This document shows positions 53,553 through 62,157 of a DNA stretch of 64,000 nucleotides, piece by piece (position 1 is the stretch's first letter; each line of letters starts with the position of its first letter). Source of the stretch: Ciceribacter ferrooxidans (lineage in GTDB: Bacteria; Pseudomonadota; Alphaproteobacteria; Rhizobiales; Rhizobiaceae); NCBI RefSeq assembly GCF_004137355.1, contig NZ_SDVB01000249.1:1-64000 (forward strand), written 5' to 3'. The notes beneath the pieces were generated by a model. That model was given only the letters and a program-made list of their open reading frames with translations. It was not told the DNA's origin and did not search any database. The position numbers were made by a program, and so were the translations under genes.

Positions 53553-54487
53553 AGTTTGATCTCCATCCCGTCATGACCGATCTCCCAGCCGTTCGCACGG
53601 ACACCGTGGTGTTCGGGCGAGCCCTCATCGAGGATCGGATTTGTATTGTTGATATGAACGTAGACGCGCCGGCCGACCGGCACGTCGGCGAGCAGCACCA
53701 TCGAACCCTGCGGCCCCGATATCTGCAGATGTCCCATGCGTTTGCCGGTCTTGGAGCCCACCCCGGCTGCAGGCATCTCGTCATCGGTGAAAACGGTACC
53801 GTCGAAGAGCAGGCAGGCAGCACCGGACAGGCGCGCCTTGAGACTCTCGTCGACCGCAGCGCAACCGGGAATGTAGAATGCCGAAGACCCTACATCCGGC
53901 TCGAAGATCCGCAAGCCCACGGTATCACCCTCTTCGGTGCCGAAGCCGTCGGCGGCGCGATCGGCATCCTCGAGGAAAAGGGCTATCTTGCCGGGAACAG
54001 AAAACGTCTCGACCAGGATGCCGGTCGGTTGACCGTCGCTGTCGGCAATCGGGATCACGCCCCCAAGGGGCAGGAGACGCCGCTCCACGTAATGCGGATC
54101 GAGCACATTGAAGATCGTATTTTGCTCGAGGACCTTGAGGACGCGATCGGTCGCGTAGATTACGAAGCGCTCACGCTCCCTGAGGCTCAGCAGGCCGGCG
54201 ATATGGTCGACGTCCGCATTCGTCAGCACGACGGCACGAATGGGTGTCCCGCGAAGCTTGCCGTCTCGCGGCGGCTGCAGTTCCGGCGTGACGGCGATCT
54301 GGGAACGGATGTCCGGCGAGGCGTTGAACAGCACCCAGTCCCGACCGTTCGCGCATGCTGCAAGGCTCGATTGGGTCCGCGGGCGGAATCCCTGTTCACC
54401 GCTGCGGACCGACCTGCTCAGCCGATAATTGCAGTTCCACTGCGGAAACCCTCCGCCCGCGGCGGATCCCAGGACTTTCAACAACAT
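53549..54487 (-). CDS. pqqB: PQQ biosynthesis metallo-hydrolase
   Basis: A 312-residue metallo-beta-lactamase-fold protein that oxidises the cross-linked intermediate. The typical start is LKVLGSAAGGGFPQWNCNY, and TNADVDHIAGLLSLRE near residue 88 is the modified metal motif. The family start at 54487 is chosen. It overlaps pqqC by four bases. Confidence 0.96.
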   Translation of the reverse strand: MLLKVLGSAAGGGFPQWNCNYRLSRSVRSGEQGFRPRTQSSLAACANGRDWVLFNASPDIRSQIAVTPELQPPRDGKLRGTPIRAVVLTNADVDHIAGLLSLRERERFVIYATDRVLKVLEQNTIFNVLDPHYVERRLLPLGGVIPIADSDGQPTGILVETFSVPGKIALFLEDADRAADGFGTEEGDTVGLRIFEPDVGSSAFYIPGCAAVDESLKARLSGAACLLFDGTVFTDDEMPAAGVGSKTGKRMGHLQISGPQGSMVLLADVPVGRRVYVHINNTNPILDEGSPEHHGVRANGWEIGHDGMEIKL

Positions 54488-54521
54488 CCGACAGATCGTC
54501 CTCCAGCAATGCATCGAAGGA

Positions 54522-54550
54522 GCCGCCCCGCCCGACACGGACGGGGCGGC
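54522..54550 (-). terminator. Attenuator-like hairpin between pqqA and pqqB
   Basis: GCCGCCCCG and CGGGGCGGC form a perfect 9-bp stem, with a smaller CCG/CGG inside the loop, starting 8 bp past the pqqA stop. No long T tract follows, so partial read-through is expected. Such structures let the pqqA peptide message outnumber the enzymes. Confidence 0.6.
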
Positions 54551-54558
54551 CAAGTGTC

Positions 54559-54648
54559 TTACTTCTTCAGCTGTGCCGGGAAGTACCGCGACATTTCCAT
54601 GCCCGCGGCGACAGTGCACATGGTCGGCTTCGTCCAGGTCTTCTTCAT
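54559..54648 (-). CDS. pqqA: PQQ precursor peptide
   Basis: A 29-residue peptide (MKKTWTKPTM start) with Glu18 and Tyr22 in the required E-x-x-x-Y spacing (GMEMSRYF). These two residues become PQQ. A strong AAGGAGGAG site precedes the ATG. The open frame upstream is not part of the gene. It is 53 bp downstream of the CXXXCW gene. Confidence 0.97.
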   Translation of the reverse strand: MKKTWTKPTMCTVAAGMEMSRYFPAQLKK

Positions 54649-54701
54649 CAACTCCTCCTTCTCTTTAGGACCGAAAATGGTCTTGCTGGGCATCATACGC
54701 C

Positions 54702-55265
54702 TCATCGGCGTAAGATCTCGGGTTGCAGGGGAACCGCTTTTTCGACCGGCTGCCCGGCGGCGGTCCATCCGTCCGTTCCGTGCGGATACCAGAGAACCTG
54801 CTGGTATCCCCATTCAACTGCGCGCCTTGCGGCGTTCCAGGACATCCAACACTTTTCCTGGCAATAAAAGAGCAGAGCCTTCTCGTGGCTGCCGCTGGTG
54901 AGCTTTTCCAGGTTGGCGCGAAAAAACGCTTCCATCTCCTCGTTGAGCACGCCGTAACCGACATTTGCGAGCCACACACTGCCGGGAATGCCCTCCCTTA
55001 TCTTGTCCTTCCAGACCGTCCCCGCCGGAAGCTCCGGCGGCTTCGGCGTGTAGGGCAGAACGTCGATGAAGACGGCCGCATGCTCCTTCCAAAGCTTGAC
55101 GACCTCCGGCGTGTCGACGACCCGCGCACCCTTCAGAGTATCCGGCACCTCGGCACGGTAGTTCTCCGTCCTGTATTCCGACGGCTCCGGCACCGGCCCT
55201 GCGACGGCGTCCATCGCCGGCAGGAGGACCGTCGCTGCGGCCAGTACAAGTTCGGGCATTCGCAT
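54702..55265 (-). CDS. PQQ-catabolism-associated CXXXCW (rhodanese-like) protein
   Basis: A 187-residue exported protein with a signal peptide (to about residue 22) and a rhodanese-like domain. The hallmark FYCQEKCWMSWNAARRA places Cys135 and Cys139 at the active loop, so a thiol or disulfide role is likely. It is always found with PQQ dehydrogenase operons. It lies between xoxJ and pqqA, which suggests it helps mature or protect the quinoprotein. Confidence 0.9.
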   Translation of the reverse strand: MRMPELVLAAATVLLPAMDAVAGPVPEPSEYRTENYRAEVPDTLKGARVVDTPEVVKLWKEHAAVFIDVLPYTPKPPELPAGTVWKDKIREGIPGSVWLANVGYGVLNEEMEAFFRANLEKLTSGSHEKALLFYCQEKCWMSWNAARRAVEWGYQQVLWYPHGTDGWTAAGQPVEKAVPLQPEILRR

Positions 55266-55295
55266 GGCCGTCGCGTGCTCCTCCCCGTGTCCGGA

Positions 55296-56147
55296 CTACT
55301 CGGTAATCGGACGACTGTTCTCGTCCACCAGCGGAACGTTGTAGCCCAGCAGGATTCGGTTGATCTCCTTCTGATTTTCTCGAATGACCTTGTTCAAGGT
55401 CCGCTTCCACTCCTGGTCCGAAGGCCGAACGCCCATGGTGATGCGATAGGACATGTGATCCGGCTTTTCCTTCAGAAGAGGCACGACGACGAGGTCGCTA
55501 CCGACCTGCTTCGCGTAGTAGCCGGCCATAGGGCCCCAAAGGACCGCAACCTCGATCTTCCCGGCCTCCATTTCCTTGAGCATCACCTCCGCCATCGATG
55601 GCGCAAAGCGCGTATCGACCATCAGCGGGTAAGGCTTGACCGTCCGCATCAACCCCAGGCGGGCGAGCGTCGCCGCCGGCGGCGTGCCGGCGACAACCCC
55701 GATCTTCTTGCCTGCCAGGCGCTGGTCCGAAAGGGAGTCGATGCCGTCCAGCCCGTCGCCCTTGCGATGCACGATCACATAAGTCGACTTGTAATAGGCA
55801 TTGGTGTTCTGCACGAGCTCATCGCCTTGCGCGTATCCTATGACGACGTCGCAGAGATTGGCGCGCAGCGTGTTGCGAACGAAGCCCGTCGCCATCGGAT
55901 ACCAGGTATAGGCGACGGATTTCCGGCCGGTCTTTGCCGCGACGAGTTCCGCCAACTTGTTTTCGAAGCCGCCGCCGCTTTCATCGCTGAAGGGCATGTT
56001 CGACGGATCGGCGCAGACACGCAGCACGTCGGGATCGACCAATTCTCCCGCCGCGCCGAGCCCGGCGCCCTGGGCGAAGCCCGACGCCGGCAACGCCAGT
56101 ATTACCAGTGCAGCGACAATACTCGAACGAAAGACGCCTCTTGCCAT
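55296..56147 (-). CDS. xoxJ: XoxJ, quinoprotein-associated periplasmic binding protein
   Basis: A 283-residue protein with a signal peptide (LVILALPASGFAQG) and a periplasmic binding type II fold (VLRVCADPSNMPFSDESGGGFENKLAELV pattern near residue 38). XoxJ/MxaJ proteins are thought to activate the methanol dehydrogenase. The ATG at 56147 begins one base after the xoxG stop. Confidence 0.92.
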   Translation of the reverse strand: MARGVFRSSIVAALVILALPASGFAQGAGLGAAGELVDPDVLRVCADPSNMPFSDESGGGFENKLAELVAAKTGRKSVAYTWYPMATGFVRNTLRANLCDVVIGYAQGDELVQNTNAYYKSTYVIVHRKGDGLDGIDSLSDQRLAGKKIGVVAGTPPAATLARLGLMRTVKPYPLMVDTRFAPSMAEVMLKEMEAGKIEVAVLWGPMAGYYAKQVGSDLVVVPLLKEKPDHMSYRITMGVRPSDQEWKRTLNKVIRENQKEINRILLGYNVPLVDENSRPITE

Positions 56148-56148
56148 C

Positions 56149-56673
56149 TCATCCACCCATGCAGGAGGTTTCATGGTCCTTTGCGGCCTGCGGCTTCTCC
56201 TCCTTCTTGGCGGGGCGGCCTCTCGGAAGATCGCCGACGGCCCGGGCGCGAAGGTAGACATAAATATCATCCAGATAGCAGTAGACGTTCTTGTTGTTGC
56301 CAAAGGATGGCATCACGCTCTCCTTGCCCGCCGTCAGGTTCTTTCTCCCCTCGGCGACGATCTGCAGGAACTCTCCGTAAGTCAGAACTTTCAGAGAATC
56401 GGCAAGCACCGGTGCAAAGGACGATCCGGCGCCATCCGCGCCGTGGCAGACAAAGCACTCCGAATTGAACCGCCGGTAGCCGCTGTACGTGTACCAGTCG
56501 ACGGTACCGTCTTCGGCAATCTTGAAGGTCGGCGACCCTTCGGCATCGAAATACTTCCCGTCCTCGTTGGTGACGGCTGCCGCGGCGGCCTTGTCGTCGG
56601 CGAAGGCCGAAGGCACGCCCGCCGGTAGCAACAACGCGAGCACAAGCGGAACATACTTGAAGGTAGAAGGCAT
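56149..56673 (-). CDS. xoxG: XoxG, c-type cytochrome for XoxF
   Basis: A 174-residue monohaem cytochrome c with a signal peptide (to about residue 26), haem motif CFVCH (Cys73, Cys76, His77) and axial Met121 (SVMPSFG). It receives electrons from XoxF. The Met at 56673 has a GAGG site; a GTG two codons earlier is possible. A Lys/Glu tail follows the domain. Confidence 0.93.
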   Translation of the reverse strand: MPSTFKYVPLVLALLLPAGVPSAFADDKAAAAAVTNEDGKYFDAEGSPTFKIAEDGTVDWYTYSGYRRFNSECFVCHGADGAGSSFAPVLADSLKVLTYGEFLQIVAEGRKNLTAGKESVMPSFGNNKNVYCYLDDIYVYLRARAVGDLPRGRPAKKEEKPQAAKDHETSCMGG

Positions 56674-56751
56674 AGGCACCTCGTGTTCGGCTTCGGCGGC
56701 CAGCCAGCGCCGCCACCCGAAGACCTGGAAAAGTCGTGAAGTCGAGAGACG

Positions 56752-56786
56752 ATGAACCCGGCCCGCGGTCGCGCGACCGGGTTCAT
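56752..56786 (-). repeat. Strong stem-loop between xoxF and xoxG
   Basis: ATGAACCCGG (56752-56761) pairs perfectly with CCGGGTTCAT (56777-56786), with a nested GGTCGCGCGACC palindrome. It lies about 44 bp past the xoxF stop and has no T tract. It may stabilise the xoxF message and lower read-through to the downstream genes. Confidence 0.65.
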
Positions 56787-56829
56787 CCTGCTCAGGAGGT
56801 CATTCGAAGCTATGTTTCGCGTCCTCGGC

Positions 56830-58671
56830 TTACTTGCCGGGCAGCGCGAACACCGTCAGCTGGCCACCAAGGGTCGTGTAATCGGAAAGGCCGGCATAGC
56901 CGCCGACGGCACCGAGGCCGTCCGTTCCCTTCGTCAGACCCGCAGCGAGACCGATCCCGGCCCAGCCGCCCACGCCGGACAGCACGGCTATGTACTGCTT
57001 GCCGCCGTGTTCATAGGTGGTGACATTGCCGATAATGCCCGAGGGCGTCTTGAACTTGTAGAGTTCATTGCCCTGCAGGTCGACCGCCTTGATGTAGCCT
57101 TCGAGCGTACCGTAGAACACGACGTCACCCGCTGTCGCGAGTGCCCCGGACCAGACCGAGAACTGTTCCGGTTTCGACCAGACGATCTCGCCCTTCGCGG
57201 CGTCCCAGGCAATGAAGTTGCCCATGCCGCCGTGGCTGTTCGGTGCCGGATACATGGACAGCGTTGCCCCGATATAGGGCTGGCCGGCCGTATAACTGAC
57301 GCGATACGGTTCATAGTCCATGCAGACGTGGTTGGTCGGGATGTAGAACAGCTTGGTTTTCGGCGAATACGCCGCCGGTTGCTGATCCTTCGTTCCCAGA
57401 GCCGCCGGGCAGATGCCGGTGGTGTTCACGTCCTCGCCGCCCTTGTGGGTGGAATACTTGTCCACCACGATCGGCCGACCATAGTCAGGGCTGTTCTTGT
57501 CCATGACCACTTCCGTGGCCCAGTTGACCGCCGGATCGTACTTCTTGGCAACCAACAGTTCGCCGGTCGCCCGGTCGAGCGTGTAGGCGAAGCCGTTACG
57601 GTCCGGATGGAACAGGATGTCCCGCGGCTTGCCGTCGATTTCCACACCGTCGGCAAGGATCATTTCATTGACGCCGTCGTAGTCCCATTCGTCGTGAGGC
57701 GTCATCTGGTAGAGCCATTTGGCGACACCGGTGTCGGCATCACGCGCCATGATGGTCATCGACCAGCGGTTGTCGCCCGGGCGCTGGCTGGGGTTCCACG
57801 TCGACGGATTGCCCGTACCGTAGAAGATCAGGTTGAGCTTGGGATCGTAGGAATACCAGCCCCACGTCGTCCCGCCGCCGATCTTCCACTGGTCGCCTTC
57901 CCAGGTATTCGTACCCGAGTCGCCGCCGACCGGCTTGCCGAGATGGGTGGTCTTTTCCGGATCGATGAGTGTCTCCTTGTCAGACCCCATCGAATAGGCC
58001 CGCCAGGCAAGAGAGCCATCCTTGATGTTGTATGCTGTCAAATGACCGCGCACACCGAACTCACCGCCGGAAATGCCGACGAGGACCTTGTCCTTGACCA
58101 CCATCGGGGCAGACGTGCCGGATTCCCCGGTGCTGCCGTCGGCCGTCGAACCGTTCTTGACGGACCAGACGGGCTCGCCGGTCTTGGCATCGAGCGCTAC
58201 CAGGGTGGTATCCGCCTGATAGAGGAAGATCTTCCCATCAGCATACGCCACGCCACGGTTCACCGTGTCACAGCACATGATCGGGATGACATTGGAATCT
58301 TGCTTCGGCGTGTATTTCCAGAGAATTTTGCCGTCGTTGTTCAGGTCGAGAGCAAAGACGGTGTTCGGGAACGGCGTATGTACATACATGACGTCGCCGA
58401 CGATCAGCGGACCACCTTCATGGCCGCGAAGAACGCCGGTCGAGAAGGTCCAGGCGACCTGGAGATCCTTCACGTTATCCTTGTTGATCTGGTCGAGTTG
58501 TGAATATCGCGTATTGGCATAATCCCCGCTCTGGATCGCCCAGTTTTTCGAATCGGACATCATGCCTTGAAGATCATCATTCGCCATGGCTCCTCCAGCC
58601 AGGGCAAACGACAGAGCAGTGGTGGCCAGAGCCACGTTCATTACAGTTCTTGCAGGTTTCCGTGCACGCAT
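56830..58671 (-). CDS. xoxF: Lanthanide-dependent methanol dehydrogenase XoxF
   Basis: A 613-residue PQQ dehydrogenase with a signal peptide cut near AMA-NDDL. It has the adjacent-cysteine disulfide Cys133-Cys134, metal-ligand candidates Glu204 and Asn288 in the XoxF spacing, catalytic Asp330, and the extra Asp332 two residues on (HDEWDYDG). That second Asp is the mark of lanthanide use; calcium MxaF enzymes have Ala. It oxidises methanol in the periplasm. AGGGAGGA precedes the ATG. It is the first gene of the xoxFGJ-pqq operon. Confidence 0.97.
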   Translation of the reverse strand: MRARKPARTVMNVALATTALSFALAGGAMANDDLQGMMSDSKNWAIQSGDYANTRYSQLDQINKDNVKDLQVAWTFSTGVLRGHEGGPLIVGDVMYVHTPFPNTVFALDLNNDGKILWKYTPKQDSNVIPIMCCDTVNRGVAYADGKIFLYQADTTLVALDAKTGEPVWSVKNGSTADGSTGESGTSAPMVVKDKVLVGISGGEFGVRGHLTAYNIKDGSLAWRAYSMGSDKETLIDPEKTTHLGKPVGGDSGTNTWEGDQWKIGGGTTWGWYSYDPKLNLIFYGTGNPSTWNPSQRPGDNRWSMTIMARDADTGVAKWLYQMTPHDEWDYDGVNEMILADGVEIDGKPRDILFHPDRNGFAYTLDRATGELLVAKKYDPAVNWATEVVMDKNSPDYGRPIVVDKYSTHKGGEDVNTTGICPAALGTKDQQPAAYSPKTKLFYIPTNHVCMDYEPYRVSYTAGQPYIGATLSMYPAPNSHGGMGNFIAWDAAKGEIVWSKPEQFSVWSGALATAGDVVFYGTLEGYIKAVDLQGNELYKFKTPSGIIGNVTTYEHGGKQYIAVLSGVGGWAGIGLAAGLTKGTDGLGAVGGYAGLSDYTTLGGQLTVFALPGK

Positions 58672-59122
58672 ATCGAGTCCTCCCTAAGTCCAAAACGGAC
58701 GAGCTAGGCGGCATCCGCCTCGAAAGGCCTCACCGCGCCATCAGCTCACGCAAATGGGAAGTATTTCCGGCAGCGTGTCACGACCGAAGCCAAGGCGAGC
58801 GGAGGGCACCGTTACCGCCCACCCCGCTTTGGCCTGCGAAGACTGTCACCACTCCCTTGACGGCAACGTCCTTGAAGCCGGAAACAGGGAGACGATAGGT
58901 TATCGAAATCAAATGCGCAAGCGGTTTGTGAATTAATGTCTACTGCAGCGCAATATATCTATTCCGCAATGCAGTATACCATGAATTTTCATTGGTTTAT
59001 TCGCAAAAGAAACGAAGGACGCCGTAAGCTTGTTCGACGATTGTTTTTAACGTTTGCCATCCATCAAATTCTACTGCTATTCTTTCTTTACACTTTACTG
59101 CTGTGCAGCATGAGGACCACCC
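58672..59122. other. Promoter region between xoxF and a small divergent gene
   Basis: 451 bp. The half next to xoxF is GC-rich; 58900-59110 is clearly AT-rich compared with the rest of the window. It holds a long inverted repeat at 58941-58976. Short frames cross it but none has a good ribosome site or family match. Both the xoxF promoter and that of the exported protein must lie here. Confidence 0.65.
58941..58976. promoter_or_regulatory. Inverted repeat TACTGCA-N22-TGCAGTA upstream of xoxF
   Basis: Two perfect 7-bp arms enclose 22 bp that also contain the direct repeat CGCAAT at 58949-58954 and 58965-58970. It is 270 bp before xoxF and 147 bp before the divergent small gene. A response-regulator or LysR-type site is plausible. 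Confidence 0.45.
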
Positions 59123-59476
59123 ATGAACGCGCCAAATGTCATCCAAGCTTCGATTCTCGCAATTGTCGCCGCGACCGGCTCGACAGCGGCAGCAATGGGG
59201 GCCGCCGGGTATCCGACGGCAACGGTCGCCGAATATGTCTACGGTTGCATGAAGGCAAACGGCGAGAACCGCGAGATGCTTGATCGCTGCTCCTGCTCCA
59301 TCGACATCATTGCCTCCATCATTCCCTACGAGCACTATGTGACAGCCGAGACGTTCAAGGGCATGGGCCTCGTCGCAGGCGAAAAGGGAACGCTCTTCCG
59401 CGAGACGGCGCCCGCCAAGGCCGCTATGACCGAACTGAAGCGTGCGCAGGCAGAGGCCGACATCCGCTGCTTCTAG
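59123..59476 (+). CDS. Small exported cysteine-containing protein near xoxF
   Basis: A 117-residue protein with a signal-like N terminus (residues 1-28) and four cysteines: GCMKANG, RCSCS and the second-last residue of IRCF. The pattern suggests two disulfides or a metal site. The central SIDIIASIIPYEHYVTAETF looks conserved. No family recognised. It is divergent from xoxF and convergent with the SoxYZ-like gene 12 bp away, so it probably belongs to methanol oxidation. Confidence 0.7.
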   Translation: MNAPNVIQASILAIVAATGSTAAAMGAAGYPTATVAEYVYGCMKANGENREMLDRCSCSIDIIASIIPYEHYVTAETFKGMGLVAGEKGTLFRETAPAKAAMTELKRAQAEADIRCF

Positions 59477-59488
59477 CCTCCGGAACGT

Positions 59489-60334
59489 TCAGGCGGGATC
59501 GAGCGGCCAGTGCCCCTTGAACACCTGGCCCTCCGTGTCGGTCGCCTCGACTTTGATCTCCTCGCCCGGCTTCGCAGCAAACTGGAAGCGGAAGTTCGGA
59601 TCTTCAGAGATGGAGATGCCGCCCTCCATCTTCAGAATCAGTCTGTCTCCTTGCGAAATCGTCAGGCCGTGAACGAAATGCGCAGGAATGTAATACCGGG
59701 TGATCTGATCCATTTGCAGGCCTGAATTGTTCGGGTGGCGGATCATCAGTTGCACATCCGCCGCCTTCGACAAATCGGCGCCGCCCGATTGGACCGGGAA
59801 GATCCGGAGCTTCATCTTGCCGAGCGAGGCCATCGCCTCGTCCTGGTTCTTGCTGGCCGGGGCGCCACAGCCGCCGGAAGCCTTGACGAAGGTTTGCGTC
59901 ATGTAAAGCTTACCGTCTTCCGTCTCCGCTATCGCCCGCACATAGGAGTAGGAATCGACGCGGATGCGGGTTGCGAGGTGCGTGATGCCGGCATCCTTGC
60001 CGAAGGTGAAGGTGGCGGCAACGGGAGACGGATTCTCGTCGATCACGAGAGTCACCGTCTTGAGAGCCGCGGTCCCCGTCCGGTCGGCGAAATGAAGATC
60101 GATCGGCACGATGGCCGCATCTTCGGCCCGTGCCGGCGCGTCGATCGTGACGATGCCGTCGGCCGCTTCGATTGTCCTGCTCCCGAAGATATCTGTCTTG
60201 AGGCCGTCCCACGTCGCCGTCTTAGCTGGAGATTGCGCCCAGACCGGCACACTCCCGACGGCGCAGAGCGAAAGGACAAAAAAAGCTATTGCGACTTCAC
60301 GTCGCGTCAGCAGGTCAGAGCCATGTACAGTCAT
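59489..60334 (-). CDS. Quinoprotein-associated SoxYZ-like carrier
   Basis: A 281-residue exported protein. A SoxY-like domain ends in VKASGGCGAPASK, where Cys156 corresponds to the sulfur-carrying cysteine of SoxY (GGCGG). A SoxZ-like domain follows (about residues 175-275). In Sox systems the carrier holds sulfur intermediates; in this fused form beside PQQ dehydrogenases the cargo is not known. Cys156 is internal rather than C-terminal because of the fusion. Confidence 0.88.
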   Translation of the reverse strand: MTVHGSDLLTRREVAIAFFVLSLCAVGSVPVWAQSPAKTATWDGLKTDIFGSRTIEAADGIVTIDAPARAEDAAIVPIDLHFADRTGTAALKTVTLVIDENPSPVAATFTFGKDAGITHLATRIRVDSYSYVRAIAETEDGKLYMTQTFVKASGGCGAPASKNQDEAMASLGKMKLRIFPVQSGGADLSKAADVQLMIRHPNNSGLQMDQITRYYIPAHFVHGLTISQGDRLILKMEGGISISEDPNFRFQFAAKPGEEIKVEATDTEGQVFKGHWPLDPA

Positions 60335-60448
60335 GTCTGCCTCCACCACAGAAACTGGCGGTGCCCGGCGACAGCAATAATAGCACCAAGGCCCGTGTCT
60401 CGGCAAATCACGGTTCTGCGTGCGGCGCGGCAGGCCCGCGCAGCCGCG

Positions 60449-61402
60449 CTACTCCCATTCCAGCTCCGCAAAGGCGGCCGTGGCATTACGAAGGTGATGC
60501 TCCTCGAAGAGCCTCCACCGATCGCGCTCTTCCGGCGCGATCCTGCCGACCGCCTCGGCCATCGGAATGCCGTCGGCGATTGCTTTGCGGACATCCCTGA
60601 CGAGTGCCTCGAAATAGCGTCGCTCGTCTTGAAGCGCGTCCGGCCATTTTGCCGCCACGGGTCCGTGTCCGGGCACCGTTCGCTCGGCACCGATCGCGGC
60701 AAGGGGCTGAAGCTGTTCGATCCAGCCGCGGATGGAGCCGTCGAGCGTTGGCAGATGTTCCATAAAACAGAGATCACCGGCAAAGAGTGTCCGCGTCGCC
60801 TCGTCAAATACGGTGAGGTCATTGTCCGTGTGCGCCGGCTCCCAGGCCCTGAGGACGAGCAGCCTGCCGCCGAGATCGAGTTCTCGCTCTGTCTCCACCA
60901 GCACGTCCGGCGGCACGATACGGATGTCCCGCATGAGATCTCGGCCCATCGCGTCCGCGTAGCCCGACAGATAGAACGGGCCACGGTTTGCGAGCGCCCG
61001 CGGCAAATTCCGATGCCCGACGATCTCAGCACCGATCTCCGCAAAAGCGGCGTTGCCGAAAATGTGGTCGGGATGCATATGCGTGTTGACCAGATAACGG
61101 ATCGGGCGGTCGGTGACGGCATGGACCGCCGCGATCAGCGCACGCCCCTCGACGACGCTTCCGCCGCTGTCGATCACCGCAACGGCATCCTTCCCGATGA
61201 TGAACCCGACATTGCAGATCTCGCCCTGATTGGAGGCGTCCATCAATTCGTGCTTGCCGCCGAAGACGTGAATGCCTTCCGCAACCTCACGCATGGGCAG
61301 GGCCGTTCCGGCCGCGTCAAGTCGCGCAGCGGGCAGCAATGGCGACAAGCCGAGAAAGAGACCCGTCCTGAGGACTCTTCGCCGGTTGGGCAGGTTCGCC
61401 AT
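60449..61402 (-). CDS. Quinoprotein-associated zinc metallohydrolase (MBL fold)
   Basis: A 317-residue metallo-beta-lactamase protein. The zinc motif HMHPDH has His108, His110, Asp112 and His113; further metal residues sit in AGDLCF and VPGHGPV. The N terminus with NRRRVLRTG and a hydrophobic stretch looks like a Tat signal. It resembles SoxH-type hydrolases that travel with the SoxYZ-like carrier. The ATG at 61402 has GAGGAG at good spacing. Confidence 0.9.
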   Translation of the reverse strand: MANLPNRRRVLRTGLFLGLSPLLPAARLDAAGTALPMREVAEGIHVFGGKHELMDASNQGEICNVGFIIGKDAVAVIDSGGSVVEGRALIAAVHAVTDRPIRYLVNTHMHPDHIFGNAAFAEIGAEIVGHRNLPRALANRGPFYLSGYADAMGRDLMRDIRIVPPDVLVETERELDLGGRLLVLRAWEPAHTDNDLTVFDEATRTLFAGDLCFMEHLPTLDGSIRGWIEQLQPLAAIGAERTVPGHGPVAAKWPDALQDERRYFEALVRDVRKAIADGIPMAEAVGRIAPEERDRWRLFEEHHLRNATAAFAELEWE

Positions 61403-61413
61403 CGGTCCGCTCC

Positions 61414-62157
61414 TCACCTGTAATCGGGGAACTTCTCCCGAAACGAACGTAACAGATCACTTCTGACCTGTTCACTGCGCATCTCCCTCGGAATACGGAT
61501 CACGAACACCCCGGCGACCCGCGAGGGGCGGGGCGAGAGAAGGATGATCCGGTCGGCGAGCAAAATCGCCTCCTGCAGGTTATGGGTTACCATCAGGGTC
61601 GTCATCGGTCGTTCCGACCATGCCGCCGCCAACATGTGGCGGAGCTGGTTCGCGGTAGCCTCATCGAGAGAGACGAAGGGTTCGTCCAGCACCAGCAGAT
61701 TCGGCTCGATTGCCAACGCCCGCGCGATTGCCGCCCGTCGGGCAAGGCCGAGGGAAAGTTCGCCCGGAAAGAACGACCGCATCGTCGAAAGGCCGAGCAG
61801 GGAGAATAGCTGATCGAGATTCTTGTCGCGCAGCGCCTTGGGCAGCGCGAGCCGCACGTTCGCCTCAACCGTCCGCCAGGGGAGCAGCAGGGGTTCCTGG
61901 AACACCACGCCGACGCGCGGGTCATCGGCGCGCGGCAACCGAATGCCACCCTCGAAATCCCTTTCGAGGCCGAGCAGCACCCTCAGCGTCGTCGTCTTTC
62001 CGCAGCCGGAGGGACCGATCACGCAGGCGAATTCGTTCTCCTCCACCTCGATGTGCAGATCGCGCAACACCTCCAGCATCTCGCCGGAGGCGGTCCGGAA
62101 TGTCTTTCGCTCTATGTCGATCTCAAGCCGTGCGCCGGCGCCAACGGATGGATGCAT
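61414..62157 (-). CDS. ABC transporter ATPase (nitrate/sulfonate type)
   Basis: A 247-residue ATPase of the TauB/SsuB group with Walker A IGPSGCGKTTTLR near residue 47 and Walker B LLVLDEPFVSLDEA near 155. The signature reads LSLGL (residues 134-138) instead of LSGGQ, an unusual change. It overlaps the permease gene by 35 bases and is 11 bp upstream of the metallohydrolase gene on the same strand. Confidence 0.88.
   Translation of the reverse strand: MHPSVGAGARLEIDIERKTFRTASGEMLEVLRDLHIEVEENEFACVIGPSGCGKTTTLRVLLGLERDFEGGIRLPRADDPRVGVVFQEPLLLPWRTVEANVRLALPKALRDKNLDQLFSLLGLSTMRSFFPGELSLGLARRAAIARALAIEPNLLVLDEPFVSLDEATANQLRHMLAAAWSERPMTTLMVTHNLQEAILLADRIILLSPRPSRVAGVFVIRIPREMRSEQVRSDLLRSFREKFPDYR

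Noticed and set aside
54723-56468. 581-residue frame antisense to xoxG, xoxJ and the CXXXCW gene
   Set aside because: Antisense shadow in high-GC DNA; the three genes opposite carry signal peptides and family motifs.
56752-58503. 583-residue open frame antisense to xoxF
   Set aside because: Mirror of xoxF codon bias; xoxF is full length with all active-site residues.
58754-58936. Short right-pointing frame with a CEDCHH (haem-like) motif in the xoxF promoter region
   Set aside because: Only 60 residues, no signal peptide before the motif, no methionine ligand, weak ribosome site. A chance CxxCH is more likely than a cytochrome remnant.
58936-59283. 115-residue frame overlapping the small cysteine protein gene
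   Set aside because: Unusual composition, lies across the AT-rich promoter region and overlaps a better-supported gene in another frame.
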